10,525 nt of DNA from an uncultured bacterium (GCA_945910925.1 CAMDZX010000054.1:1-10525), one strand, 5' to 3'; numbered from the stretch's first letter, positions 1 to 6,860 are shown. Notes: generated by a model from the sequence alone, not told the origin. Translations and numbers: made by a program.

Positions 1-527
1 AGAGAGAGGTTGTAGAATCGCTTTTGGATAGGATATATGCATCTTTACCTTCTGAAGTTCAAGATGCAAGGTCATTATTGAGACGTCGTGACGAAATTCA
101 ACACGAAGCACAACAACGTGCAGAAAAGATTATTAACGATGCTCAAAATGAAGCAAGCAGACTTTTAAGCGAATCTGATTTGTTATTAGCAGTACAAAGA
201 GAAGCTGATAAGATTAAAGAACAAGTGATTTCAGATTGTGAAGAAATCAAGAGGAAAGCTCTTGATGATGCAGAAGCTATCAGAGTTCAAGCTCAGGACG
301 AAGTTAGAAGAATTCAAGATGGTGCTTCTGTTTATGCAGAACAAGTATTGACAAATCTTGAACAAAACTTGAACCAATTACAACAAGTTGTAAAGAATGG
401 TCAGGTTCAACTTGAAAGACGCAGAAACGAATCAAGTTTATATTCATCTCCGCTAAAGACTGTTTATCCGGATAGTCCGCAACAGTCTGAACAGAGAGAA
501 TATGCAACAAACTTTAAAATAGATTAG
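1..527 (+). CDS. Coiled-coil protein, C-terminal part (cut by left edge)
   Basis: The reading frame is open to the left edge (first full codon at base 3, reading R-E-V-V-E-S-L-L-D-R), so the true start lies outside. The TTG at 24 is probably an internal leucine. About 174 residues are visible. Residues equivalent to bases 80-420 form a long, highly charged helix rich in Ala, Glu, Gln, Arg and Lys with no prolines, which is a coiled coil. The last 35 residues are Ser/Pro/Gln-rich and look disordered. There is no membrane segment in the visible part. It resembles cyanobacterial proteins often labelled DivIVA-like or ATP-synthase-b-like, with an 'LLDRI' entry, repeated 'A-E-x-I/L-x-x-A' heptads, and 'YAEQVLTNLEQNL' near the end. 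That family match is from memory and no precise function is claimed. A role as a scaffold or cell-division-type coiled coil is inference. The gene is followed by a strong terminator. Confidence 0.6.
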   Translation, partial: REVVESLLDRIYASLPSEVQDARSLLRRRDEIQHEAQQRAEKIINDAQNEASRLLSESDLLLAVQREADKIKEQVISDCEEIKRKALDDAEAIRVQAQDEVRRIQDGASVYAEQVLTNLEQNLNQLQQVVKNGQVQLERRRNESSLYSSPLKTVYPDSPQQSEQREYATNFKID

Positions 528-544
528 TGATAGTATAAGTTGGA

Positions 545-568
545 TATTAAACTTTTTTAAGTTTAATA
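545..568. repeat. Perfect inverted repeat / hairpin (10-bp stem, TTTT loop)
   Basis: TATTAAACTT at 545-554 is exactly complementary to AAGTTTAATA at 559-568, around a four-T loop. It begins 17 bases after the stop of the coiled-coil gene and sits two bases before a second, GC-richer hairpin. The stem is nearly all A/T, so on its own it would be a weak terminator. It may protect mRNA ends or help stop transcripts arriving from the trmFO side. Confidence 0.6.
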
Positions 569-570
569 AG

Positions 571-600
571 CTCCTGATTTTATCAGGAGTTTTTATTTTA
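571..600 (+). terminator. Rho-independent terminator, possibly bidirectional
   Basis: CTCCTGAT (571-578) pairs perfectly with ATCAGGAG (582-589) around a three-base loop and is followed by TTTTTATTTTA. This is a classic intrinsic terminator for the coiled-coil gene. The hairpin ends three bases from the trmFO stop codon (593-595, read on the minus strand), so the T-run overlaps the last trmFO codons. Read leftwards, the same two hairpins lie directly after trmFO and could terminate it too, but the U-tract in that direction is poor. Confidence 0.85.
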
Positions 601-1903
601 GGTAATTATTTAATGCGTCAATCGCTCTTTGAGAAAGTATTGTATTTTTCTCCTTTTTATTTTTTCTGATTTGTCGAGGTAAATCAATTTCTTTCACGAT
701 TGCCCAATTAGAATTTATAGGTTGAAAGTTTGTATGCTCGGGGTTACTTATATAGTTCATTAAAGCACCGAGCATAGTTTCTGTCGGTAATACAAGAAGT
801 TCCTCTCCAAGAAGATATTTTGACATATTTATACCTGCAAGAAGTCCTGAGGCAATAGATTCCGTATATCCTTCCGTTCCTGTGATTTGTCCAGCAAAGA
901 AAAGATTTTCTCTCTGCCTTGTCTGTAAAGTCGGCATAAGGACTTTCGGACTGTTGATAAACGTATTTCTGTGCATAACTCCGTATCGCATTATATTTGC
1001 ATTTTCTAAGCCCGGAATAAGGGAAATTAATTCCTTTTGCGCCGACCATTTTAGATTAGTTTGAAAGCCTACAATATTATAAAGCGTTTTTGCAGAGTTA
1101 TCCTGTCTTAATTGTACTACTGCATAATTCTTTTCTCCCGTCCTGTCATCTACCAAACCAACAGGTTTCATCGGACCAAAACGCAAAGTATCTACACCTC
1201 TGGAAGCTAAAACCTCAACAGGCAGGCATGATTCAAAAAACTTTGCGTTTTTTTCAAACTCTTTTAATTCAATTCTCGGAGCATTAATCAGAAAATTATA
1301 AAATTTTTCATATTCTTCTTTGTTCATTGGACAATTAATGTAAGAGGCTTCGCCTTTATTGTATCTGCTTGCATAGAAAGCCTTGTCAAAATTAATACTC
1401 TCTTTTTCTATTATTGGTGCAATGGCATCAAAGAAATGCAAATGCTCGTTTTGCGTAAATTCTTTAACAGAGTCTGCAAGTGAATCACTTGTCAAAGGTC
1501 CTGATGCAATAATCACATTCTTATCTTTAGGAATTTCTGTAATTTCTTCATTAATTACATTAATATATGGATTTGAATAGATTTTTTCGGTAACCGTGTT
1601 TGCAAAACCTTCTCTATCTATTGCAAGAGCATTTCCGGCAGGAACAGAACAATTAATTGCAATTTTTATTAATTCTCCACCAAGAGTTTCCATTTCTTGT
1701 TTTAAAAGTCCGCTTGCATTTGTCGGGTCGGATGAACCCATACTATTCGAGCATACAAACTCTGCAAATTTTTCGGTTTTGTGTGCGCCTGTTGTTTTAT
1801 TTGGACGCATTTCGTACAAATCAACATTAATACCACGTTTTGCAAGTTGTAACGCAGCCTCACTTCCAGCTAATCCTGCTCCTATAATCGTAACCTGAGC
1901 CAT
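593..1903 (-). CDS. trmFO: Methylenetetrahydrofolate-tRNA-(uracil-5-)-methyltransferase TrmFO
   Basis: This FAD enzyme makes 5-methyluridine at position 54 in the T-loop of tRNA, taking the methylene carbon from 5,10-methylene-tetrahydrofolate and reducing equivalents from NAD(P)H. It is the alternative to the SAM-dependent TrmA. The 436-residue length is normal for the family. The N-terminus carries the FAD-binding motif G-A-G-L-A-G-S-E (8-15), followed by Y-E-M-R-P (30-34) and the conserved C-S-N-S (51-54). Cys51 and Cys226 match the two catalytic cysteines known from Bacillus TrmFO (53 and 226). A second FAD-contact region, 'FFAGQITGTEGYTES', lies at 335-349. The ATG is three bases after the stop of the upstream diguanylate cyclase gene (TAG-AAG-ATG), and its Shine-Dalgarno (GGAGAAGGTG) lies inside the end of that gene, so translation is probably coupled. 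Identity is near certain. Confidence 0.96.
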   Translation of the reverse strand: MAQVTIIGAGLAGSEAALQLAKRGINVDLYEMRPNKTTGAHKTEKFAEFVCSNSMGSSDPTNASGLLKQEMETLGGELIKIAINCSVPAGNALAIDREGFANTVTEKIYSNPYINVINEEITEIPKDKNVIIASGPLTSDSLADSVKEFTQNEHLHFFDAIAPIIEKESINFDKAFYASRYNKGEASYINCPMNKEEYEKFYNFLINAPRIELKEFEKNAKFFESCLPVEVLASRGVDTLRFGPMKPVGLVDDRTGEKNYAVVQLRQDNSAKTLYNIVGFQTNLKWSAQKELISLIPGLENANIMRYGVMHRNTFINSPKVLMPTLQTRQRENLFFAGQITGTEGYTESIASGLLAGINMSKYLLGEELLVLPTETMLGALMNYISNPEHTNFQPINSNWAIVKEIDLPRQIRKNKKEKNTILSQRAIDALNNYLK

Positions 1904-1906
1904 CTT

Positions 1907-3706
1907 CTATTCACCTTCTCCACCTTGATTTCTACCGTTTTCTTTTGCTTGGTATAATGCTTTATCCGCTTTTTCAATAAGAATTTGAGGAGTATCACCG
2001 TCTTGCGGGTATGTTGAGACCCCTAAGCTTATTGTAACCCCGCACTCTACATTATTCGGAAGATTGAATTTATTATCAGCTACTGCTTTACAAATTCTTT
2101 CTGCATGTACAAGAGCCTCCGCTCTATCCGTATAAGGAAGGATTATGCTCATTTCTTCACCGCCATATCTGCAAACAAAGTCTGTTGCACGAGTATTTCT
2201 TTTCAGAATATGAGCAACACCTTTTAAGACCGCATCACCGGCTTGGTGTCCGTATGTATCGTTGAATTTTTTAAAGAAGTCAATATCCAAGATGATAAGA
2301 GAAAACTGTTGGTTATATCGTTTTGCTGTTTCCAGTTGTTTTCTTAACGCATCTTGAAAATATCTGTGGTTGTATAATTCTGTAAGTCCGTCAGTTGTTG
2401 CCAGTTTATATTGATATTCAAAATCTCGTGATTTTAAAAGATATTTAGCGAGATAAGATATGGCAAATGTAACTAACACGGCAAATAACGGAATTATATC
2501 AGGAATCCACAGATTAAGGAATTTCATAACATAATATGATGTCATATAATATGCCGTTGCAAGCATTGCGCTTGATAAAATTGCAAACAATGCAGAAGAA
2601 GAGGAGAATACAATAACAGTTATTGTTAATATAAGTGTAATTATAATAATAGTATCAGTTGTGTGAGTCGTCTTTTTAATAAATGAATTATCAATAATGT
2701 TATTCATATATGTTGCATGGATTTCGACTCCCGGATATATCTTATCAATAGGAACACTTTTTGTATCAAAAAGACTCTGTGCCGTTGTTCCGACAAAAAT
2801 TATTTTATCTTTGAAATCATATTGTTCTGCAATTTTTTCACCCTGAGTTGCTTGTATCAATTTATAGAATGGAATATTTTTGTATGTCTTTTGAGCAGGT
2901 CCATACCAATTTAAAACACATTCTCCGCTATTAGTAACAGGAATATTTAGTTTCCCTGACTTTAGATTAGACTTGTTGTCAATAATATATTCGTGCTCGG
3001 TATTTTGATTTATATAATCATTTCCAACCATAACCGTCAGATACGGATAGTATTCATTTTTGTATTTTGCAAATGTAGGAACCGTTCTTATTATTCCGTC
3101 ATTTGAACGATTAATGTTAATCATACCAATCTTAGTTGAATTATTCAGTAATTGTTCTATTATTGCTCTGCAATTTGTAAATCCAAATATTTTACCAATA
3201 TCAACATTCTTTGTATTAACCTCAAGATTAGCCTTCATTTTATCAGGTAAATCAATAGGTTTTCTTAACTCAAACGATTCATTATCAAAATTAATGCCGG
3301 TATAAATATTGTCATATTTATCCATCGTATCCGCAAGAAGATTATCTGATTTCATATCATTTTTAAAAGATTTGACAAACATCAAATCAAACACGATTGC
3401 TTTTGGATTATCTTTTTCAATCAAATTGATTATATCTGCGTACACTTTTCTGGATATCGGCCATTCTCCATAGTTATCAAGAATGTACTCATAGCTTGCA
3501 TCATCAATTGCGAGGATTACAATATTATTGTCAGGTTTTAGATGTTTATGTTTTACCAACAATGATTGCCTGTAATCAAAAGATTTGTTTTCGGCATCAT
3601 TAAAAAAGTTAAATATAACCTTGTTATGCGATAAAAACAAAATTATAAAAATTGTTGAAAGTGTTATCAGGAAATAAGCAATATAATCAATTATTTTTTT
3701 GTTCAT
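1907..3706 (-). CDS. Membrane CHASE2-GGDEF diguanylate cyclase
   Basis: The predicted role is to make cyclic di-GMP from two GTP in response to an extracytoplasmic signal. Domain order in the 599 residues: one membrane segment (about 7-26); a CHASE2 sensor domain outside the membrane (about 40-340), with typical 'D-Y-R', 'ILAIDD' and 'EWPISRKVYADII' blocks; three membrane segments (about 351-368, 372-393, 401-424); then a cytoplasmic GGDEF domain (about 432-595). The active-site motif reads G-G-E-E-M (515-519): both glycines and both acids are present, while the usual final Phe is Met. Asp474 and Asn482 in 'LDIDFFKKFND' fit the metal and guanine-binding positions. R-A-T-D (506-509), exactly five residues before GGEE, is the product-inhibition I-site. 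The start has a good Shine-Dalgarno (GGGAG, 7 bases upstream) that abuts the stop of the 55-residue gene. The ligand of the sensor domain is unknown. Confidence 0.93.
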   Translation of the reverse strand: MNKKIIDYIAYFLITLSTIFIILFLSHNKVIFNFFNDAENKSFDYRQSLLVKHKHLKPDNNIVILAIDDASYEYILDNYGEWPISRKVYADIINLIEKDNPKAIVFDLMFVKSFKNDMKSDNLLADTMDKYDNIYTGINFDNESFELRKPIDLPDKMKANLEVNTKNVDIGKIFGFTNCRAIIEQLLNNSTKIGMININRSNDGIIRTVPTFAKYKNEYYPYLTVMVGNDYINQNTEHEYIIDNKSNLKSGKLNIPVTNSGECVLNWYGPAQKTYKNIPFYKLIQATQGEKIAEQYDFKDKIIFVGTTAQSLFDTKSVPIDKIYPGVEIHATYMNNIIDNSFIKKTTHTTDTIIIITLILTITVIVFSSSSALFAILSSAMLATAYYMTSYYVMKFLNLWIPDIIPLFAVLVTFAISYLAKYLLKSRDFEYQYKLATTDGLTELYNHRYFQDALRKQLETAKRYNQQFSLIILDIDFFKKFNDTYGHQAGDAVLKGVAHILKRNTRATDFVCRYGGEEMSIILPYTDRAEALVHAERICKAVADNKFNLPNNVECGVTISLGVSTYPQDGDTPQILIEKADKALYQAKENGRNQGGEGE

Positions 3707-3718
3707 ACAATAACTCCC

Positions 3719-3886
3719 TTAGTTTTTAACAGAAGAAAGATTAAGTTTGATATTTTTTGATAAAATATTTTTCACCACAAAAGTTTGTTCAAGTATCATA
3801 TTATTCAACTTTAACAATTCGGTTGTATGTGAAAGTTCATCAGGATATCTGAGATAGTTCAATAAACATTCTTCGTGTAAATTCAT
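3719..3886 (-). CDS. Small protein of unknown function (55 aa), first gene of the diguanylate cyclase-trmFO cluster
   Basis: I do not recognise this protein. The frame runs from ATG (3884-3886, minus strand) to TAA (3719-3721). It begins MNLHEECLLNYLRYPDELSH and ends in LNLSSVKN. It is Leu/Asn/Lys/Glu-rich, with one cysteine (Cys7) and one proline (Pro16). It has no membrane segment or signal peptide. Residues 21-45 look like an amphipathic helix. Support for it being a real gene: it fills an otherwise empty 180-base gap; AGG lies 8 bases before the ATG; a promoter-like sequence lies upstream; an in-frame stop precedes it; and its TAA directly touches the GGGAG ribosome site of the diguanylate cyclase gene, an arrangement typical of coupled genes. 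It could instead be a short leader ORF that tunes translation of the cyclase. Function is unknown. Confidence 0.6.
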   Translation of the reverse strand: MNLHEECLLNYLRYPDELSHTTELLKLNNMILEQTFVVKNILSKNIKLNLSSVKN

Positions 3887-3921
3887 TTGAGGTACCTGTA
3901 ATATATATAATCTCTACTATA

Positions 3922-3949
3922 ATGATAAATTGAAATTAAATATTCTCAA
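3922..3949 (-). promoter_or_regulatory. Candidate sigma-70-type promoter for the small ORF-GGDEF-trmFO cluster
   Basis: Read on the minus strand, TTGAGA (3949-3944) and TATCAT (3927-3922) are separated by 16 bases. Each matches its consensus box at 5 of 6 positions. Transcription would start near 3915, about 28 bases before the ATG at 3886. A TATAGT just downstream is an alternative -10 box but has no good -35. In such AT-rich DNA chance matches are common, so this is tentative. Confidence 0.4.
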
Positions 3950-3960
3950 TCCGTCAAAAG

Positions 3961-3989
3961 TTGAGAGTTGGGTATAACTAAAGTATAAG
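3961..3989 (+). promoter_or_regulatory. Candidate upstream promoter (P1) for trkA-trkH
   Basis: TTGAGA (3961-3966), a 17-base spacer and TATAAG (3984-3989) match consensus at 5 of 6 bases in each box. A start near 3996 would give a leader of about 40 bases before the trkA ATG at 4036. That leader would have no convincing Shine-Dalgarno; GAAG at 4020-4023 lies 12 bases from the ATG. Its -35 is back-to-back with the TTGAGA of the divergent minus-strand promoter (3944-3949), with 11 bases between them. Confidence 0.4.
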
Positions 3990-4014
3990 AAATATTTAAT
4001 TTGACTTCTTATAC
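3983..4014. repeat. Perfect 9-bp inverted repeat over the trkA promoters, candidate operator
   Basis: GTATAAGAA (3983-3991) is exactly complementary to TTCTTATAC (4006-4014), with 14 bases between the arms. The left arm covers the -10 box of P1. The right arm covers the last base of the P2 -35 box and the start of its spacer. A further GTATAA lies at 3972-3977, exactly 11 bp (one helical turn) before the left arm, so the core hexamer occurs three times in 43 bases. The placement suits a regulator-binding site; as an RNA hairpin it would be AT-rich and weak. No regulator is identified. Confidence 0.45.
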
Positions 4015-4029
4015 GCCTTGAAGTATATT
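4001..4029 (+). promoter_or_regulatory. Candidate proximal promoter (P2) for trkA-trkH, implying a leaderless mRNA
   Basis: TTGACT (4001-4006) and TATATT (4024-4029) each match consensus at 5 of 6 positions, with the ideal 17-base spacer. This is the best promoter match of those I examined in the window. The -10 box ends seven bases before the trkA ATG (4036), so transcription would start at or beside the start codon. Confidence 0.55.
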
Positions 4030-4035
4030 CATGGC

Positions 4036-5379
4036 ATGAAAATTATAGTATACGGTGCAACGGAACTTGGTTGTCTTATTGCAACAGAGTTCTTTGAAGA
4101 CCACGATGTCATAATAATTGACAAAGAAGAAAACATCACAAAAGATTTTAATAAACTTGATATAGGTTTCGTTCAAGGAAACGCATCAGACATTGAAACT
4201 TTAAAAAAAGCAGAAATAAAGGATGCAGATGTTTTTCTTGCCTGCACAGAACTGGATGAAGTAAATATTGTAGCCTGCCTTGCGGCAAAACGGGTATCAG
4301 GAATCAAAACAATATGTTTTGTAAACAAAAAAGAGTATAAAGCAACATTAGGCAGCAAGGATTCTGCATATCCGTGTTCCGATATTTTTATAGATTATGT
4401 TATATGGCCGGATGAACTTTTGACTCAGGAAATTTTCCGTATAATTACGGTTGCTCAAGCTCTTGATGTCGAGAATTTTGCAGACGGAAAAGCAAGACTG
4501 CTTGAATACAAAATAAAAGAAAACTCTGTTCTTGTAAATCAACAAATTAAAGAATGTAATTTTCCATCAGATACAATTATTGTGGGAATTACAAGGGATG
4601 GAGAACTCTCAATTCCAACAGGTGATACAATACTTGCTAAGGATGACAAAATTATATTTATGGGGCTATCGCATGCACTTGATAAGCTTGCGGGTTCGTT
4701 TTTCCATGAAAAAGGTTTCGTAAAATCGGTTGCAATCATCGGTGGTGGAAGCATAGGTCTAATGTTAGCAAAGAACCTTGAAGAAATTAAAATTAAAACA
4801 AAAGTAATAGAAAAAGATATGCAACGGTGTGAATATATAGCGCAAGAACTGTCAGACACCCTTGTAATAAACGGTGACGGGACGAACCTTTCACTTTTAA
4901 ACGAGGAAGAAATCAGCGAGTGTGATGTTGTTGTCAGCGTTACAAACAATGATGAAAAGAACCTGCTTTGTTCATTACTTGCAAAACAATTGGGTGTAAA
5001 AAGAGTTGTATCAAGAGTTTCTCAAAACCTTAATATCCCGTTATTTGAAAAAGTAGGGATTGATGTTGCGGTATCACCAAATAATGCGGCTTTGAACGAA
5101 GTGAAGAACGATTTGTATGAAAATAACATAGATATCCTTGCAACAGTAGAACAAGGTCAGGGTGAAGTATTGGAAATCATCGTTCCGGAAACTTTCCAAG
5201 AAATAAAGATTAAAGACTTGCACATGCCGGCAAAAGCGGTTGTAGGAACTATACAAAGGCGTAACAAGGTTATTATTCCAAAGGGCGACACTTTAATTAT
5301 GAAGGAAGATAATCTGATTATATTTACAACAAACGTTAATGCCCCTGTGATAAAAGATTTTTTTAAGGGGATAAAATAA
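4036..5379 (+). CDS. trkA: Trk potassium uptake regulatory subunit TrkA
   Basis: This cytoplasmic RCK protein gates the TrkH K+ channel in response to bound nucleotide. The 447 residues form the tandem layout typical of TrkA: an N-terminal Rossmann/RCK domain (1-140), a TrkA-C domain (about 150-225), a second Rossmann domain (231-355) and a second TrkA-C domain (about 365-445). The second nucleotide motif is intact, G-G-G-S-I-G (236-241). The first reads G-A-T-E-L-G (7-12), so the middle glycine of GxGxxG is Thr9. Asp29 at the end of strand 2 is the usual ribose-binding acid. I chose ATG 4036 because 'MKIIVYG' matches the family N-terminus. An upstream in-frame TTG at 4018 adds only six residues and lies inside the promoter. 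No Shine-Dalgarno is evident. The gene ends one base before trkH, confirming the partner. Confidence 0.93.
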   Translation: MKIIVYGATELGCLIATEFFEDHDVIIIDKEENITKDFNKLDIGFVQGNASDIETLKKAEIKDADVFLACTELDEVNIVACLAAKRVSGIKTICFVNKKEYKATLGSKDSAYPCSDIFIDYVIWPDELLTQEIFRIITVAQALDVENFADGKARLLEYKIKENSVLVNQQIKECNFPSDTIIVGITRDGELSIPTGDTILAKDDKIIFMGLSHALDKLAGSFFHEKGFVKSVAIIGGGSIGLMLAKNLEEIKIKTKVIEKDMQRCEYIAQELSDTLVINGDGTNLSLLNEEEISECDVVVSVTNNDEKNLLCSLLAKQLGVKRVVSRVSQNLNIPLFEKVGIDVAVSPNNAALNEVKNDLYENNIDILATVEQGQGEVLEIIVPETFQEIKIKDLHMPAKAVVGTIQRRNKVIIPKGDTLIMKEDNLIIFTTNVNAPVIKDFFKGIK

Positions 5380-5380
5380 A

Positions 5381-6850
5381 ATGAGGTTCAGGTATCTTGC
5401 GTACAGTTTCGGACTGACTATGACTTTCTTTGGGATACTTGTATGTATTCCGGTTACAGTATCTTTGATATACAAAGAATACCAATCAATGCTACCGTTT
5501 TTATTAACCTCTGTATTATCAATTTCTACAGGATATATCTTGCAGAAATTGAGTGTTTTAAAGGGTGATATAAAAAATCTTAACGACATCAAAAAAAGCG
5601 AAGGACTTTTTATTGTTGCGATTTCTTGGATTCTTGCAGGTATAATTGCGGCAGTTCCTTATATGTTTTACGGTTTGTCGAGTGTGGATGCATTGTTTGA
5701 AGCGGTGTCCGGGATTACCACAACAGGCGCAACCGTTCTGACAAATTTCAATTATCCGCATGCGTTAATGTTTTGGCGAAGTTTTACACAATGGCTCGGC
5801 GGTATGGGGATTATTGTCCTGTTTATTGCTATACTTCCTCAATTTGCTGTTGCGGGACGTCAAATGTTCTTTGCGGAAGCTCCTGGACCTACCGAAGATA
5901 AATTTACACCAAGAATCAAAAGCACGGCATCTTCTTTGTGGGTTGTGTATTCAGGTCTAACTCTTATTGAAATAATTTGGCTTATTACTGCCGGCATGCC
6001 GGTATTTGATTCGGTCTGTAACAGTTTATCAACAATTGCGGCGGGGGGATTTTCTACGAACCCTGAAAGTATTATGGGCTATCACTCAAACTATATAACT
6101 TGGATAGTCCTCATATTCATATTTCTCGCAGGGTCAAGCTTCAATCTTCAACACCGCGCATATTCAAAATTGAATCCCTTTTTGATGTTTAAAAATGAAG
6201 AATTTAGAGTATATTTAGGGATATTTGTCGGAATATCTCTGCTTGTTGCCTGTTCTCTGTTTTTGAACGACCATTATAATATTTTTGAGTCAATAACACA
6301 CAGTTTTTATCAGGTTATATCCTTAATGACATCAACAGGAAGCTCAAGCGTTGATTTTACTCAATGGAGTTTTACATCACAAATATTGCTTTTCCTTGCA
6401 ATGTTTACGGGCGGTTGTGCAAGTTCAACAGGTGGCGGTATAAAAATTGTAAGATGGATTTTATTATTCAAGATTATGCGCACCGAGTTAAAAAAGATAC
6501 TTCACCCAAACGCAATATTAAATATCAAAGTCAATGACAGTATTATACAAAAAGATGTTTTAAATCAAACAGTTACATTCTTTATGTTTTATATTGGAAT
6601 AATATTTATATCAATTATTCTAATCTCAATTATTGAACACGATATTGTTATCGGCATATCAGGGTCTGTTTCCGCAATCGGTAATATCGGACCGGGATTC
6701 GGACATGTTATAGGTCCGATGGGGAGTTTTGAAGCACTTCATAATTCGTCAAAACTTATACTTTCATTCTGCATGTTGATAGGACGTTTAGAATTAATTC
6801 CTTTCCTTGTATTTTTAGAAAAAGATTTTTATAACTTCAAATTTGATTAA
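5381..6850 (+). CDS. trkH: Trk potassium uptake channel subunit TrkH
   Basis: This is the membrane pore of the Trk K+ uptake system, gated by TrkA encoded immediately upstream (one base between stop and start; AAGGGG at 5365-5370 is the ribosome site). The 489-residue length is normal for TrkH. The sequence shows many hydrophobic segments arranged as four membrane-pore-membrane repeats. The four selectivity-filter loops are visible: T-T-T-G-A-T (113-118), A-A-G-G-F-S (220-225), T-S-T-G-S-S (317-322) and G-N-I-G-P-G-F-G (434-441). 'WLGGMGIIVL' (138-147) and 'FTGGCASSTGGGIKIVRW' (342-359) are conserved family blocks. The latter includes the gating-loop region of the third repeat. The C-terminus 'MLIGRLELIPFLV' is typical, so the protein is complete. 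It is probably co-transcribed with trkA. No terminator follows, so readthrough into bioD is likely. Confidence 0.95.
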   Translation: MRFRYLAYSFGLTMTFFGILVCIPVTVSLIYKEYQSMLPFLLTSVLSISTGYILQKLSVLKGDIKNLNDIKKSEGLFIVAISWILAGIIAAVPYMFYGLSSVDALFEAVSGITTTGATVLTNFNYPHALMFWRSFTQWLGGMGIIVLFIAILPQFAVAGRQMFFAEAPGPTEDKFTPRIKSTASSLWVVYSGLTLIEIIWLITAGMPVFDSVCNSLSTIAAGGFSTNPESIMGYHSNYITWIVLIFIFLAGSSFNLQHRAYSKLNPFLMFKNEEFRVYLGIFVGISLLVACSLFLNDHYNIFESITHSFYQVISLMTSTGSSSVDFTQWSFTSQILLFLAMFTGGCASSTGGGIKIVRWILLFKIMRTELKKILHPNAILNIKVNDSIIQKDVLNQTVTFFMFYIGIIFISIILISIIEHDIVIGISGSVSAIGNIGPGFGHVIGPMGSFEALHNSSKLILSFCMLIGRLELIPFLVFLEKDFYNFKFD

Positions 6851-6851
6851 G

Positions 6852-6860
6852 TGATATAAT
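6852..6860 (+). promoter_or_regulatory. Extended -10 element, candidate internal promoter for bioD and downstream genes
   Basis: TGATATAAT is a perfect TGnTATAAT extended -10 box in the 30-base gap between trkH and bioD. No good -35 is seen at the right distance, which extended -10 promoters can do without. A start near 6867 would give a leader of about 14 bases, with the bioD GGGAG at or touching the 5' end. No BirA-like operator palindrome is visible in the gap. Confidence 0.4.

Noticed and set aside
24..26. TTG at 24 as the start of the coiled-coil protein
   Set aside because: The frame is open back to base 3 and continues the same kind of helix-forming sequence, so the gene more likely runs off the left edge.
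1596..1898. 100-codon plus-strand open frame opposite the trmFO N-terminus
   Set aside because: It is antisense to the conserved FAD-binding region of TrmFO, and no supporting ribosome site or family was seen.
3898..3910. TA dinucleotide run (ATATATATAA) as a functional repeat
   Set aside because: It is short and expected in AT-rich intergenic DNA; it has no partner or conserved context visible here.
4018..4020. TTG at 4018 as the trkA start
   Set aside because: It lies between the -35 and -10 boxes of the best promoter and adds six residues absent from the TrkA family; ATG 4036 gives the usual MKII-type N-terminus.
3887..4035. Riboswitch (for example a c-di-AMP element) upstream of trkA
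   Set aside because: The intergenic region is only about 150 bases, the predicted leaders are 0-40 bases, and no conserved riboswitch-like pairing was seen.
4539..4949. 136-codon minus-strand open frame inside trkA
   Set aside because: It lies wholly antisense to a clear TrkA coding region, has Ser/Ile/Phe-rich composition typical of a shadow frame, and shows no recognisable domain.
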